A stretch of 64,000 bases of DNA from Salinimicrobium sp050750585 (lineage in GTDB: Bacteria > Bacteroidota > Bacteroidia > Flavobacteriales > Flavobacteriaceae), in NCBI RefSeq assembly GCF_050750585.1, contig NZ_JBOJLM010000006.1:62001-126000 (forward strand), written 5' to 3'. Shown here piece by piece: positions 16,676 through 25,307 of this stretch. The notes beneath the pieces are model-generated. The model made no database searches and was not told where the DNA came from. It saw only the letters and a list, made by a program, of their open reading frames with translations. Each line of letters starts with the position of its first letter. The stretch's first letter is position 1. A program made the position numbers and the translations under genes.

Positions 16676-19603
16676 TTAACGATCTATGGCTTCGTAAATA
16701 AGTTCCTGGATATTTGACCTTATACTCTCCCTTGTCAACTTATTGTTCTGGACAGAGGGATGAATTCGATTTGCTAAAAATACGTAAACTATTTCTTCAT
16801 CGGGGTCTGCCCATGTAAAAGTTCCTGTAAATCCGCTATGCCCAAAGCTGGTCATTGAAACACAGCCACAAGTAGGGCCATAATCGCCTAACTGGGGTTT
16901 GTCAAAACCAACTCCTCTTCGCACATCGTCGTCACAGTAATAACACGTATTGAACTTATCTACAGTTTTTTGGTCAAAGTAATTTATCCCTCCATACTGG
17001 CCACCGTTAAGGTACATCTGCATGATCTTGGCAACATCATTAGCATTGGAATACAGTCCTGCCTGTCCTCCAATTCCGCCCAAAAGTGCAGCGCCTTCAT
17101 CATGAACGTATCCCTGCAAGAGCTGATTTCTCCACGAACCGTCATTTTCGGTGGGTACAATTTGTTCTTTTGGAAGTTTTTGAAGGGGTAAATAGGTAGT
17201 GTTATGAGCTCCCAGAGACCTGTAAAAATGATCTTGAGTAAGATATTCCAATGAGGTACCATAGATATCTTCCATATAAAACTTCAGCAAATAAAAAGGA
17301 AGATCACTGTATTTATAAGCCTTTCGTCTCTCGAGCGGGCTATCTTTGATAGTTTTAAGAACCGAATCTCTAATGTCATTCCTCACGTACATGTTTTCGG
17401 CTATTTGTATGCCGAAGCCCCTATCCTGCTCAGTGCGAATAAATTTTACATCGGGTCGTTTCGTCTTTTCATCTATGGTCATTCGATGAAAAGGAATCCA
17501 GCTCTTGAGCCTGGCAAAATGCGATAACATGTCGAGAATGGTGATGTCTTGTTTATTGCTTCCGCGGAAGTATGGCAACATTTCCCCCAGAGTTGTATTG
17601 AGATCAATTTCGTCCTTGTCTACAAGTTCCATGAGAAGCGGAAGCGTAGCAAGTATCTTGGTAAGGGAAGCAAGATCGTAAACGTCTGAAGCTTTTACCG
17701 GGATTTCCTTATCGTATGTGTGGTATCCTGCATTTCTTTCATAGATGACTTTTCCCTTTCTCGCCACAAGCACCTGTAAGCCGGGGGTCATTTTTTCATC
17801 TATGGCCTTTTCTATAAGTTCATCAATCTTTCTTAGTTTATATGAATTCATTCCTACCTGCTCGGGCAGGCCGTAAGAAAGACGATTAAGAGTACCTGTT
17901 CTATAGCCGGTGCCAACAGGGAAATTGTTTCCGGCACTCACCGGCAGTTTCCCTTTAGCATCTATAGCTCCAAAGATCACCTGTGCTGCTTTTTGTTGAG
18001 CGAGTTCCGTATTTTGATAAGCCACCTGTATGGCTTCAAAATTACCCGTGGTTTGCAAATCAAGCAGAGCATACGGACTTGTAAAAACATTGAGGATCAC
18101 CCGGTTCTTTCTCGCAACTTCATACAACCAGGTTTGCTGCTTCTCGTTCATTTTAAATCCGCTCCAGGGTGAAGCCGAAGACTGATGATATCCAATAATC
18201 ACCTGATTATACGACTCCAGCTTGTCTAGCAGTTCGTTCAGATTTTCTGCGGAAACTGAATCTACTTGTGCGTAACGATTTAACTGCTCAAAAAAGGCAT
18301 TTCCGGGGTCTTCTCCAAAATGAACATAGGCAATTTTGCTGGTTTCGAGATCTTGTAGCGGGATGAGAGACCGGTCATTTTTGATAACCGTCATTGCATT
18401 TTCGTAAAGCTTATGCGCAAGCACCTCGTTCCGAATACTGTTAAGCTCTTCAACTATATAAGTGGGATCTACAGGTTCATAGTGATCAAGGCCAACTTTG
18501 TATTTGGCAAAAAGGATCTTCCTTACCGAATGCTTCAGGCGCTCTTCGGTAATTAATCCTTTATTAAAAGCTTCTATGATCATTTCTGAAGCTTTGGGTA
18601 CATCTTCAGAAAAAAGTAAAATATCGTTTCCTGCTAAAAAAGCCGCCAGTTCTATCTCACCGGGTTCATCAAAATCGGCCACTCCTTTCATATTGAGCGC
18701 ATCAGTAATAATGAGTCCGTTAAAATCCAGTTCTTCCTTTAGAACTCCTGTGACTATTTTGTGCGATAAACTGGAAGGAAATTGAGAGCGTTCCTCGAGG
18801 CTGGGAACATTAAGATGAGCTACCATGATACTTCCAAGTCCTTCAGAAATCAACTTTCTATAAGGAAACAGTTCCTCCCTGAATATCCTGTCGCGGGAAA
18901 AATCGACGGTGGGTAAAGTTTTATGGGAGTCCCGTTCTGTATCTCCATGCCCGGGGAAATGTTTGGCGCTACCAAGCACTCCTTCCCTTTGCATACCTTT
19001 TATGAAAGCGATGGATTTACTGGCAACATTATTTTTATTCTCACCAAAAGACCTGTTGCCAATAATAGGATTTTTGGGGTTGGTATTAATATCCACTACC
19101 GGGGCAAAATTCATATGAACGCCCAGTTTTTTAGAATGTTTTGCAATACTCGCACCCACTTCGGTAATTAAACTTTCATCTCTTATTGCACCCAAAGTCA
19201 TATTCCACGGAAAGGCATAGGTAGAATCAAGACGCATTGCCAGACCCCACTCGGCGTCCATACCTATAAGCAGCGGAATTTTGGAAAGCTCCTGAAGTTC
19301 ATTTTGAACCTTTACCTGCCTTTTTGGACCTCCTTTTGAAAAGATGACCCCACCCACATGCTGCTGGGCCACCAGTTCTTTTGCCTTTTCAATTTTTGAT
19401 GCAGGGTCTGAAGAAAAAACATCGATCATGAAAAGCTGCCCCACTTTTTCCTGTAGCGACATAGCATCATAAATGCTATCTACCCATTGCCGCTGCTGCT
19501 CTACATCTTCAGCAATTAAAGGCCGGCTTTGGGAATAGGAAATTTGGGTAATAAGGATAAAGGCCAAAAACAGGCCTGAAAGTTTGGGCTTGCAAAAACT
19601 CAT
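16676..19603 (-). CDS. GH3 beta-N-acetylglucosaminidase fused to a beta-lactamase-type serine hydrolase
   Basis: The 975-residue exported protein has a signal peptide, a GH3 domain, a linker/second GH3 domain and a C-terminal beta-lactamase-like domain. GH3 residues include KHFPGHGDTERDSH near 214 (the His/Asp loop of NagZ-type enzymes) and the nucleophile Asp in IITDALNMKG near 300. The serine hydrolase domain has SLTK near 647 (SxxK nucleophile), YSD near 770 in place of YxN, and HSGFTG near 921 for the third motif. The pair suggests peptidoglycan-muropeptide trimming in the periplasm. Its ATG overlaps the upstream stop (TAATG), and bshA follows after three bases. Confidence 0.92.
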   Translation of the reverse strand: MSFCKPKLSGLFLAFILITQISYSQSRPLIAEDVEQQRQWVDSIYDAMSLQEKVGQLFMIDVFSSDPASKIEKAKELVAQQHVGGVIFSKGGPKRQVKVQNELQELSKIPLLIGMDAEWGLAMRLDSTYAFPWNMTLGAIRDESLITEVGASIAKHSKKLGVHMNFAPVVDINTNPKNPIIGNRSFGENKNNVASKSIAFIKGMQREGVLGSAKHFPGHGDTERDSHKTLPTVDFSRDRIFREELFPYRKLISEGLGSIMVAHLNVPSLEERSQFPSSLSHKIVTGVLKEELDFNGLIITDALNMKGVADFDEPGEIELAAFLAGNDILLFSEDVPKASEMIIEAFNKGLITEERLKHSVRKILFAKYKVGLDHYEPVDPTYIVEELNSIRNEVLAHKLYENAMTVIKNDRSLIPLQDLETSKIAYVHFGEDPGNAFFEQLNRYAQVDSVSAENLNELLDKLESYNQVIIGYHQSSASPWSGFKMNEKQQTWLYEVARKNRVILNVFTSPYALLDLQTTGNFEAIQVAYQNTELAQQKAAQVIFGAIDAKGKLPVSAGNNFPVGTGYRTGTLNRLSYGLPEQVGMNSYKLRKIDELIEKAIDEKMTPGLQVLVARKGKVIYERNAGYHTYDKEIPVKASDVYDLASLTKILATLPLLMELVDKDEIDLNTTLGEMLPYFRGSNKQDITILDMLSHFARLKSWIPFHRMTIDEKTKRPDVKFIRTEQDRGFGIQIAENMYVRNDIRDSVLKTIKDSPLERRKAYKYSDLPFYLLKFYMEDIYGTSLEYLTQDHFYRSLGAHNTTYLPLQKLPKEQIVPTENDGSWRNQLLQGYVHDEGAALLGGIGGQAGLYSNANDVAKIMQMYLNGGQYGGINYFDQKTVDKFNTCYYCDDDVRRGVGFDKPQLGDYGPTCGCVSMTSFGHSGFTGTFTWADPDEEIVYVFLANRIHPSVQNNKLTRESIRSNIQELIYEAIDR

Positions 19604-20088
19604 TAATTAAGAAAGCGCTTGTGCCAGCTCTCAGATGCAGGCACTTCCCAATCTGAAAGATATTCGGCTTTGTTATTTACCAGGTTATTAAAAACGATCG
19701 TTTTTGGAGAAACAGCTTTGTCTTTTGCCATTTTTCTGAAATCGGTCAGGGTTTTATAAGCCACGAACTCTCCCTGCTTATAAGAGACATTCATCTTATC
19801 GAGAAGGTCTACATTGTAGTCTTTCTCCAGCTGCTGAATGAACCGTACAGAATCATCTATGGAACATCCGGTAGCTGCATTCATTTTTTGATCGAGCCCC
19901 AGGATGATGAATCGCCTGTAGCGCATTTCAAAAGAAGCTTGCAAGTTGGCACCGTGGGCGGTCCACTGCTCTATAAACTGTTGAAGCTTTTCTTTAATTT
20001 CAGCTTGCTCTTCCTCTGTAAAAGAGCGATTTGCCTGATAGATCCAAACTCGGGAACTTTCAGGTAGGGTATCAAATGGGACAAACAT
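19603..20088 (-). CDS. Conserved Bacteroidota protein, often mislabelled ABC transporter ATPase
   Basis: The 161-residue protein starts MFVPFDTLPESSRVWIYQANR and contains FIEQWTAHGANLQASFEMRYRRFIILGLDQ, followed by TGCSIDDSVRFIQQLEKDYNVDLLDK. Proteins of this type in Flavobacteriia are often called ABC transporter ATPase, but no Walker A or ABC signature is present, so that name is not supported here. No signal peptide. I chose the ATG at 20088; a longer reading from a TTG at 20142 would run through the promoter. It heads the operon with the GH3 fusion and bshA, its stop overlapping the next start by one base. Confidence 0.78.
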   Translation of the reverse strand: MFVPFDTLPESSRVWIYQANRSFTEEEQAEIKEKLQQFIEQWTAHGANLQASFEMRYRRFIILGLDQKMNAATGCSIDDSVRFIQQLEKDYNVDLLDKMNVSYKQGEFVAYKTLTDFRKMAKDKAVSPKTIVFNNLVNNKAEYLSDWEVPASESWHKRFLN

Positions 20089-20110
20089 TATTTGGAAATT
20101 TTTAGAGAAA

Positions 20111-20142
20111 CAAAAATAAGAGATTTGGAGTCGGGAATCCAA
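20111..20142 (-). promoter_or_regulatory. Promoter of the GH3-bshA operon
   Basis: On the minus strand, TTG (20140-20142), 21 bases, then TATTTTTG (20111-20118) form a complete Bacteroidota promoter, with the ATG 22 bases after the -7 box. Both elements and the spacing fit the consensus. Confidence 0.7.
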
Positions 20143-20191
20143 TTTGAGAAGGTTAAAATTCTCCTATTCCCAGGTATTTAAAGAAATCATT

Positions 20192-20219
20192 TCACAACGA
20201 ACTAACACTAAGGTTGTGA
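20192..20219. promoter_or_regulatory. Inverted repeat upstream of the 20269 gene
   Basis: TCACAAC (20192-20198) and GTTGTGA (20213-20219) form a 7-bp inverted repeat with a 14-base spacer, 37 bases upstream of the -7 element at 20257. It could be a regulator site for the plus-strand gene; no regulator gene is adjacent. Confidence 0.3.
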
Positions 20220-20256
20220 GCTGATTTTAATCATAATTTCTCCACGTGTACTCACC

Positions 20257-20264
20257 TAATTTTG
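20257..20264 (+). promoter_or_regulatory. -7 promoter element giving an almost leaderless transcript
   Basis: TAATTTTG matches TAnnTTTG and ends only four bases before the ATG at 20269. With transcription normally starting about 5-8 bases after the -7 box, the message would start at or just beside the start codon. No alternative downstream start keeps the conserved-looking N-terminus. Confidence 0.45.
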
Positions 20265-20268
20265 CAAG

Positions 20269-20802
20269 ATGAAAAAAAGGGAAAAGGAACTTTTTACAAT
20301 AGCCAGAAACCTGGGATTTTCTTCGGAAGCTTATCAGCTCCACGACCTGGCAGCCTGGTTTCGAGAAGAAAAGCAAATACATGTGGAAGTTGGTGCCATT
20401 TGGGATGAACTTACCAACTGTGTTGAATCTTATGTCTTTACCATTACTGCACCTATAGAAATCTATTATACGCAGCCGATTTATGCATCGGGAGGAAAAA
20501 CATACGACGAAATGCTTTTTAGAGGGCTCACCGAGGCTGTTTCTATTTTGCACCAATACAATCTTCAAAGAGATGTCAAAGTACCTGACGACGAGGCGGT
20601 GATTGCTTATCTAAAAGGCTACGGCGACAAGGACAAGCAACTTCCTGCCCCTAAATACCGGACTAATCTTGAAAAATACGCTTATTTACAGGGCAAACAG
20701 GGTGATTATATTGAAGAAGGATTAACGGAAGATGACATTCTCGTTTTAGTGAAGAACATGCATCCGGAGGAAATACAGTTGCGACTGGAAAAAGATATAT
20801 AA
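20269..20802 (+). CDS. Unrecognised 177-residue protein
   Basis: The product is soluble, with no signal peptide or membrane segment. It opens with MKKREKELFTIARNLGF, continues with LHDLAAWFREEKQIHVEVGAIWDE and has a Tyr/Gly-rich middle (TQPIYASGGKTYDEMLFRGLTE) resembling phage-associated or plasmid proteins of Bacteroidota, though I cannot name a family. The C-terminal third is a charged helix-rich region ending LRLEKDI. The gene stands alone, with its own -7 element and its own terminator. The -7 box lies so close to the ATG that the mRNA is probably leaderless. Confidence 0.65.
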   Translation: MKKREKELFTIARNLGFSSEAYQLHDLAAWFREEKQIHVEVGAIWDELTNCVESYVFTITAPIEIYYTQPIYASGGKTYDEMLFRGLTEAVSILHQYNLQRDVKVPDDEAVIAYLKGYGDKDKQLPAPKYRTNLEKYAYLQGKQGDYIEEGLTEDDILVLVKNMHPEEIQLRLEKDI

Positions 20803-20845
20803 AAAAATAAGGTGCTAAAAATGACATTTTTAACACCTTATTTTT
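20803..20845. terminator. Bidirectional terminator built on the TAAAAATGACATTTTTA palindrome
   Basis: Arms at 20803-20823 and 20825-20845 pair as AAAATAAGGTG...CACCTTATTTT, continued by the palindrome at 20816-20832, with one C/A mismatch. A T-run follows on each strand. It lies between convergent genes at 20802 and 20860. The tip is a copy of the word repeated elsewhere in the window. Confidence 0.82.
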
Positions 20846-20859
20846 GAGACTTCGTTGCC

Positions 20860-21651
20860 CTACAGGTCTTCGGCAGAGGCAATCATTTCAGCAATGTCCA
20901 TAACGGCGATATTATCCTCCCTATTCTTAGCCTTAACCCCATCGGTCATCATTGTGTTACAGAAAGGACATCCTGCAGCAATAACTTCGGGTTTTACATC
21001 TATGGCCTGCTCGGTACGGGCAACATTCACATCTTCCTTACCGGGTTCGGGCTCCTTGAACATTTGTGCACCGCCGGCACCACAGCACATGGCGTCTTTT
21101 TTACATCTTTTCATCTCTACCAGCTCAACCTCAAGCTTTCTCAACAAGTCTCTCGGGGCTTCGTAGATGTCATTTCCACGCCCCAGGTAACACGGGTCGT
21201 GAAAAGTGATTCTTTTACCTTTAAATTTTCCGCCTTCAACCGTCAATCTGCCTTCTTCAAGCAAAGACTTTAAAAAGGTGGTATGGTGCATTACTTCATA
21301 ATTACCGCCAAGGCCGGGATATTCGTTTTTGATAATATTGAAGCAGTGCGGACAGGTGGTTACGATCTTCTTAATCTCATACCCGTTCAAAACTTCAATA
21401 TTTCCGGCAGCCTGCATTTGGTAAAGGAATTCATTTCCGGCACGTTTCGCAGGGTCTCCAGTACAACTTTCTTCAGTTCCTAAAACAGCAAAATCTACAT
21501 TTGCCCTGTTCAGAAGTCTTACAAAAGCTTTGGTGATTTTCTTAGCCCGGTCGTCAAAGCTTCCGGAGCAACCTACCCAAAAAAGGACTTCGGGTTGTTT
21601 TCCTTCGGCCATATACTCTGCCATGGTTGGCACTTTGATATTTTCTGCCAT
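20860..21651 (-). CDS. (Fe-S)-binding CCG-domain protein (HdrB/GlpC-like)
   Basis: The 263-residue cytoplasmic protein has two CCG-type cysteine modules like heterodisulfide reductase subunit HdrB/HdrD: GCSGSFDD near residue 28, EESCTGDPAKR near 62, CPHCFN near 101, then CYLGRGND, CCGAGGAQMF near 193 and GCPFCNTM near 232. Such proteins bind an unusual [4Fe-4S] cluster and act in electron transfer or thiol/disulfide chemistry. It is the last gene of an operon after a membrane dicluster protein, with 40 bases between them; together they resemble the two halves of an HdrD/HdrE-type complex. Electron donor is not known; an ETF or a dehydrogenase is possible. Confidence 0.88.
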   Translation of the reverse strand: MAENIKVPTMAEYMAEGKQPEVLFWVGCSGSFDDRAKKITKAFVRLLNRANVDFAVLGTEESCTGDPAKRAGNEFLYQMQAAGNIEVLNGYEIKKIVTTCPHCFNIIKNEYPGLGGNYEVMHHTTFLKSLLEEGRLTVEGGKFKGKRITFHDPCYLGRGNDIYEAPRDLLRKLEVELVEMKRCKKDAMCCGAGGAQMFKEPEPGKEDVNVARTEQAIDVKPEVIAAGCPFCNTMMTDGVKAKNREDNIAVMDIAEMIASAEDL

Positions 21652-21691
21652 TATATTTTTTGTTACAGCCTCAAAAAGGCCATTTTATTAC

Positions 21692-23041
21692 TTAATTTTC
21701 TGTTGCCCAGTTTAAACGGTCCATTTGGTTGTAAGGCCAGGGCGCTCCGTTATTTTCAATATTTCCAAGGGCATTATTTAAATCTGCAGGTCCGGCACTC
21801 TGTTCCATCATAAGATACCTTCTCATTTCAACAATGATAGAAAGTGGATCAATCCCTACCGGACAGGCTTCTATACACATTTGGCACGTAGTACAGGCCC
21901 AAATCTCTTCCCTTTGAATATGGTCGTCAAGAAGCTGTTTACCGTCATCTACAAATTTTCCATTCTTATTGATGTTCTCCCCTACTGCTTCCAAACGATC
22001 GCGGGTATCCATCATAATCTTTCTTGGAGAAAGCAATTTCCCAGTATTATTAGCGGGACATTGATCTGTACATCGGCCGCATTCGGTACAGGTATAAGCG
22101 TTCAGCAATTGTACCCTGTTAAGGTCAAAAACATCTGATGCTCCAAATTTTTCGGGTTCTCCTGCTTCTTCTCCTTCCGGTTCGGCTGGAGTCGCAAAAG
22201 GATCTGCATCAGGATCCATCATAAGCTGCACTTCTTTAGTAACCGCATCTATATTATCAAATTCAGCTTTAGGCTTAATTTTAGAATAGTAGACGTTTGG
22301 AAAGGCCAATAAAATATGAAGGTGCTTAGAGTAGTATAAGTAATTAAGGAAGAAAAGAATACCAAGTATGTGCAACCACCAGGCTGTTCTCTCGATCAAA
22401 ACAAGGGTGGAATCACTAAAACCATCAAGGAGTGGCAGTAAAAAGCTACTAACGGGAAATGCTCCTGCGATCTCCCCGTTTGCCATAGCGTAATGAGGCG
22501 CCAGGTTTAACTGCAATTGATAATCAGCCGCATTCATGATTAGAAAGAGCGACATGAGTACCATCTCAAAATAGAGAATGTAGTTAGCGTCATTCTTTGG
22601 CCATTCGGTAAGCTCCCTTGCTTTGAACCTGTAGATATTCAGAACATTTCTTCTTATCCAGAAAATAATCACCCCTACCAGTACCAGCAAGGCAAGAATT
22701 TCAAAAGCTCCTATAAGAAACCTGTACGGCGTACCGGCAAAGGAAAAGATCCTGTGGGTTCCAAAGATCCCGTCAATGATAATTTCAAGGACTTCAATAT
22801 TGATAATAATAAAACCTACATACACGATCACGTGAACGATCCCAGAAACCGGCCTGCGCACCATTTTGTATTGCCCCAGGGCAATTTTGGCCATTTTTCC
22901 CCATCTTTTGGAAGGTTTATCTGTTCTGTCGATCTCCCGACCTACTTTGATATTCCGGATCATCCTCCGGATATTGCGAATAAAAACACCTATCCCAATT
23001 GCCAGAGCAAGGATAAAAGCGACTTGTGCAAGGATCTGCAT
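21692..23041 (-). CDS. Membrane 4Fe-4S dicluster oxidoreductase subunit (HdrD/QmoC-like)
   Basis: The 449-residue protein has an N-terminal membrane part of about five to six helices (residues 1-260), similar to nitrate-reductase gamma/HdrE haem-quinone domains, followed by a cytoplasmic ferredoxin domain with two [4Fe-4S] motifs, CTECGRCTDQCP near 315 and CTTCQMCIEACPVG near 380. This predicts electron transfer between a cytoplasmic partner and the quinone pool. It starts six bases after the mlaD-like gene and precedes the CCG protein, so the three form one operon. An acidic, Pro/Glu-rich linker near 290 separates the halves. Confidence 0.88.
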   Translation of the reverse strand: MQILAQVAFILALAIGIGVFIRNIRRMIRNIKVGREIDRTDKPSKRWGKMAKIALGQYKMVRRPVSGIVHVIVYVGFIIINIEVLEIIIDGIFGTHRIFSFAGTPYRFLIGAFEILALLVLVGVIIFWIRRNVLNIYRFKARELTEWPKNDANYILYFEMVLMSLFLIMNAADYQLQLNLAPHYAMANGEIAGAFPVSSFLLPLLDGFSDSTLVLIERTAWWLHILGILFFLNYLYYSKHLHILLAFPNVYYSKIKPKAEFDNIDAVTKEVQLMMDPDADPFATPAEPEGEEAGEPEKFGASDVFDLNRVQLLNAYTCTECGRCTDQCPANNTGKLLSPRKIMMDTRDRLEAVGENINKNGKFVDDGKQLLDDHIQREEIWACTTCQMCIEACPVGIDPLSIIVEMRRYLMMEQSAGPADLNNALGNIENNGAPWPYNQMDRLNWATEN

Positions 23042-23047
23042 GGTTAG

Positions 23048-23998
23048 TTATTTTAATGAGTCTTCCGGCGGCGAATAAGGACCGGGGTTTTTACCAAAGA
23101 TAGAAAAATGTACGTAACGTTTAGGATTCAATTTCACGTCTTGTATCAATTCATCTAATTGGTTGGTCGCTCTTTCAAGATTATTAAAGACCGCAGGATC
23201 ATTAATTAACTTCCCGGCAGTACCTTCACCCGAATTCAATTTATGGGTAACAGTTTCGAAATTGCTCACGGCTGATTCAATATCATCTGTTACTTTATTA
23301 AAGTCAAATGCCACAAGAGTATCAGAAAAATTACTCAGGTTTGTAGACATATGGTCTAAATTCGTGAAGGTGCGATTTAACTTGGGAGAGTTGGTATTTA
23401 AGATACCTTCTACACTCTGGGCCGAATTATTAAGCGAAGCAATAGTAGCATTAAGGTTTGCAATACTGTTCTTGAGATTTTCCCGGGTTGTGGGATTCAT
23501 GACTTCATTAAAAGAATTCACTAAAGAATCTGTGCTCACAATTACCTTTTCAATCTTTTCCTGAAGCGGTGTGAGCCTTTCATTTACCAATTCCAGTAAA
23601 CCTTCTTCTATCGCACTTTGCAACGTGTCACCAGATTGCGCCATTTCACCTTCTTCGTATTTTGGGATAATAGCCAGAGACTTGCCTCCTATGAGTCCTC
23701 CCCCATAAATTTCGGCTACACTGTTTTCAGAAAAAGGAAAAGAATTATCTACCAGAAAAGTAACTACAAGTTTACCTGAAGTATCCAGGAAACCAATATT
23801 GGTTACATTTCCTACTTTAAGCCCATTGATGGTTACAGGAGATGAGGGCGAAAGTCCCTCCACGTCGTTGTAAACAGCATAAAAAGTCCTGCTGGAATCA
23901 AACCAGTTTTTGCCTTTTAAAAAACTATACCCAAAAATGAATAGAAGAATGGCTACAATAGCCAAAAGAGCGGTTTTTACCTCTTTAGTATATTTCAC
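23048..23998 (-). CDS. MlaD/Mce-family lipid-transport protein
   Basis: The 316-residue protein has one N-terminal transmembrane anchor (ALLAIVAILLFIFGYSFLKG) and an MCE domain (about residues 37-115, with GLSPSSPVTINGLKVGNV and the IYGGGLIGGKSL loop), then a long helical region with a coiled-coil pattern (150-300). MCE proteins form hexameric rings that shuttle phospholipids across the periplasm. The usual partner genes (mlaE permease, mlaF ATPase) are not in the window. It heads an operon with two Fe-S proteins, an unexpected partnership that may just reflect shared expression. A -7 element lies 26 bases upstream. Confidence 0.86.
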   Translation of the reverse strand: MKYTKEVKTALLAIVAILLFIFGYSFLKGKNWFDSSRTFYAVYNDVEGLSPSSPVTINGLKVGNVTNIGFLDTSGKLVVTFLVDNSFPFSENSVAEIYGGGLIGGKSLAIIPKYEEGEMAQSGDTLQSAIEEGLLELVNERLTPLQEKIEKVIVSTDSLVNSFNEVMNPTTRENLKNSIANLNATIASLNNSAQSVEGILNTNSPKLNRTFTNLDHMSTNLSNFSDTLVAFDFNKVTDDIESAVSNFETVTHKLNSGEGTAGKLINDPAVFNNLERATNQLDELIQDVKLNPKRYVHFSIFGKNPGPYSPPEDSLK

Positions 23999-24023
23999 AA
24001 AGATTGTCCTATTTGATGAGAGA

Positions 24024-24031
24024 CAAATATA
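24024..24031 (-). promoter_or_regulatory. Probable -7 promoter element of the mce/Fe-S operon
   Basis: Minus-strand TATATTTG matches TAnnTTTG, 25 bases upstream of the mlaD-like ATG at 23998, inside the 55-base gap after the amidase gene. No TTG at the expected distance was seen, so transcription may also enter from the amidase gene. Confidence 0.4.
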
Positions 24032-24053
24032 AAATTTATATAGTAAAGAAGGT

Positions 24054-25172
24054 CTATTTCATTTTTGTTTTTAACGCCTCATTAACGCTGATCTTTTCAT
24101 CTCCCCGAAAGGCAACTATATAACTATCTGGATATCCCGTGCGTTTTGCCTTCGCATGCAGGTCCTGTACCTGTGAATAACTTGACGTGCCTCCATAGTA
24201 GTATTTAAACAATTTCCCTTCTTTGTTTCTCGATATTTCCACCAAACCTTTGAAGTTTCTGGGGCTGGGATCCAGCTTTTTACCGGTAGCTGCCAGTTGT
24301 ACGCGAAAGGTAATACCATCATAAACATCTGAGGGCGCTTTTTCGGGTTCCTGGGTGAGTTCTACGGGAGGATTAGCTTCCAGATGGTCCAGCATTTCGA
24401 GATTCATAGAGCTCTTATAATCTTTTACCGCACGCACAATAGATTCAGCAATAGCTGCCTGGCCCGAAGCGCTATTTAGATAAGTTCCCTCACTTTTATT
24501 ACTCAGGAAACCTGCTTCAATAAGAACGCTTGGCATATATGTCTCTCTTAACACAAGAAAACCTGCCTGTTTCACACCTCTGTTCACTCTCTTATTAATG
24601 TTGGTGAAATTCTTTTGTACCAAATCGGCCAGGAGAATACTTTGGTCCAGATATTCTTCCTGCATTAAAGTAAGGCCAATGTACGATTCGGGTGAATTAG
24701 GATTGAAGCCATCATAGGTCATTTCGTAATCTTCTTCCAGGAAGATTACCTGGTTCTCTCTCATGGCCACTTCCAGGTTATCCTGGTTACGGTGAAGCCC
24801 AAGCACAAAAGTCTCGGTGCCCTGGGCCTGAGATTTGTGACCATTCATATGTATAGAGATAAAAAGGTCAGCTTCAGCTTTATTTGCTATCTGTGCCCTT
24901 CCGGCAAGAGTTACAAAAACATCCGACTTTCGGGTGTAGATTACTTTGATATCCGGAATTTTTTCAAGTTCGGCACCCACTTTAAGGGCTATATTCAAAG
25001 CAATTCCTTTTTCTCTGAAGCCATTCCAGGAGTTGCCGGGATCATGACCACCATGGCCTGCATCTATGACCACCACAAATTTTTCCCGCGGAGGAACAAC
25101 TTCTTCCGAAGCAGCTAAAACAGGATTAATGACACTAAAAAATATTAAAATGATAAAGAAATTCGTTTTCAT
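24054..25172 (-). CDS. N-acetylmuramoyl-L-alanine amidase (Amidase_3) with SPOR-like tail
   Basis: This exported 372-residue zinc amidase cleaves the stem peptide from muramic acid. The active-site pattern is clear: VIDAGHGGHDPG (first His) near residue 38, the Glu after NGFREKGIALN, the second His in SIHMNGHKS near 107, and the catalytic Glu in VLIEAGFLSNKSE near 225. The last 80 residues resemble a SPOR-type domain (FRVQLAATG, KYYYGG, YIVAFRG), which would bring it to septal glycan. I chose ATG 25172 because MKTNFFIILIFFSVINPVLA is a proper signal peptide; a longer reading to 25307 would run into the promoter and the divergent gene. Confidence 0.92.
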   Translation of the reverse strand: MKTNFFIILIFFSVINPVLAASEEVVPPREKFVVVIDAGHGGHDPGNSWNGFREKGIALNIALKVGAELEKIPDIKVIYTRKSDVFVTLAGRAQIANKAEADLFISIHMNGHKSQAQGTETFVLGLHRNQDNLEVAMRENQVIFLEEDYEMTYDGFNPNSPESYIGLTLMQEEYLDQSILLADLVQKNFTNINKRVNRGVKQAGFLVLRETYMPSVLIEAGFLSNKSEGTYLNSASGQAAIAESIVRAVKDYKSSMNLEMLDHLEANPPVELTQEPEKAPSDVYDGITFRVQLAATGKKLDPSPRNFKGLVEISRNKEGKLFKYYYGGTSSYSQVQDLHAKAKRTGYPDSYIVAFRGDEKISVNEALKTKMK

Positions 25173-25242
25173 ATGGAAATAACGGTTCATTGGGGTGGTT
25201 ATTATTTTTCGATAACTCAAAAGGTACCTTAAAAAATATATG

Positions 25243-25250
25243 TAATTTTG
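25243..25250 (+). promoter_or_regulatory. Probable -7 element of the lptD-like gene
   Basis: TAATTTTG matches TAnnTTTG, 47 bases before the TTG start at 25298. No good -33 TTG is visible. It lies downstream of the divergent amidase -7 box, so the two transcripts would overlap at their 5' ends. Confidence 0.4.
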
Positions 25251-25277
25251 AGACTTCAAAAAACGAGCCACACCATA

Positions 25278-25307
25278 CAAAAATAGCATAAGTACCATTG
25301 CGAACAA
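25278..25307 (-). promoter_or_regulatory. Promoter of the amidase gene
   Basis: On the minus strand TTG (25305-25307), 19 bases, then TATTTTTG (25278-25285) make a complete promoter, about 105 bases upstream of the amidase ATG. The -33 box lies inside the first codons of the divergent lptD-like gene. Confidence 0.65.

Noticed and set aside
19603..20088. ABC transporter ATPase annotation
   Set aside because: The protein lacks Walker A, Walker B and ABC signature motifs.
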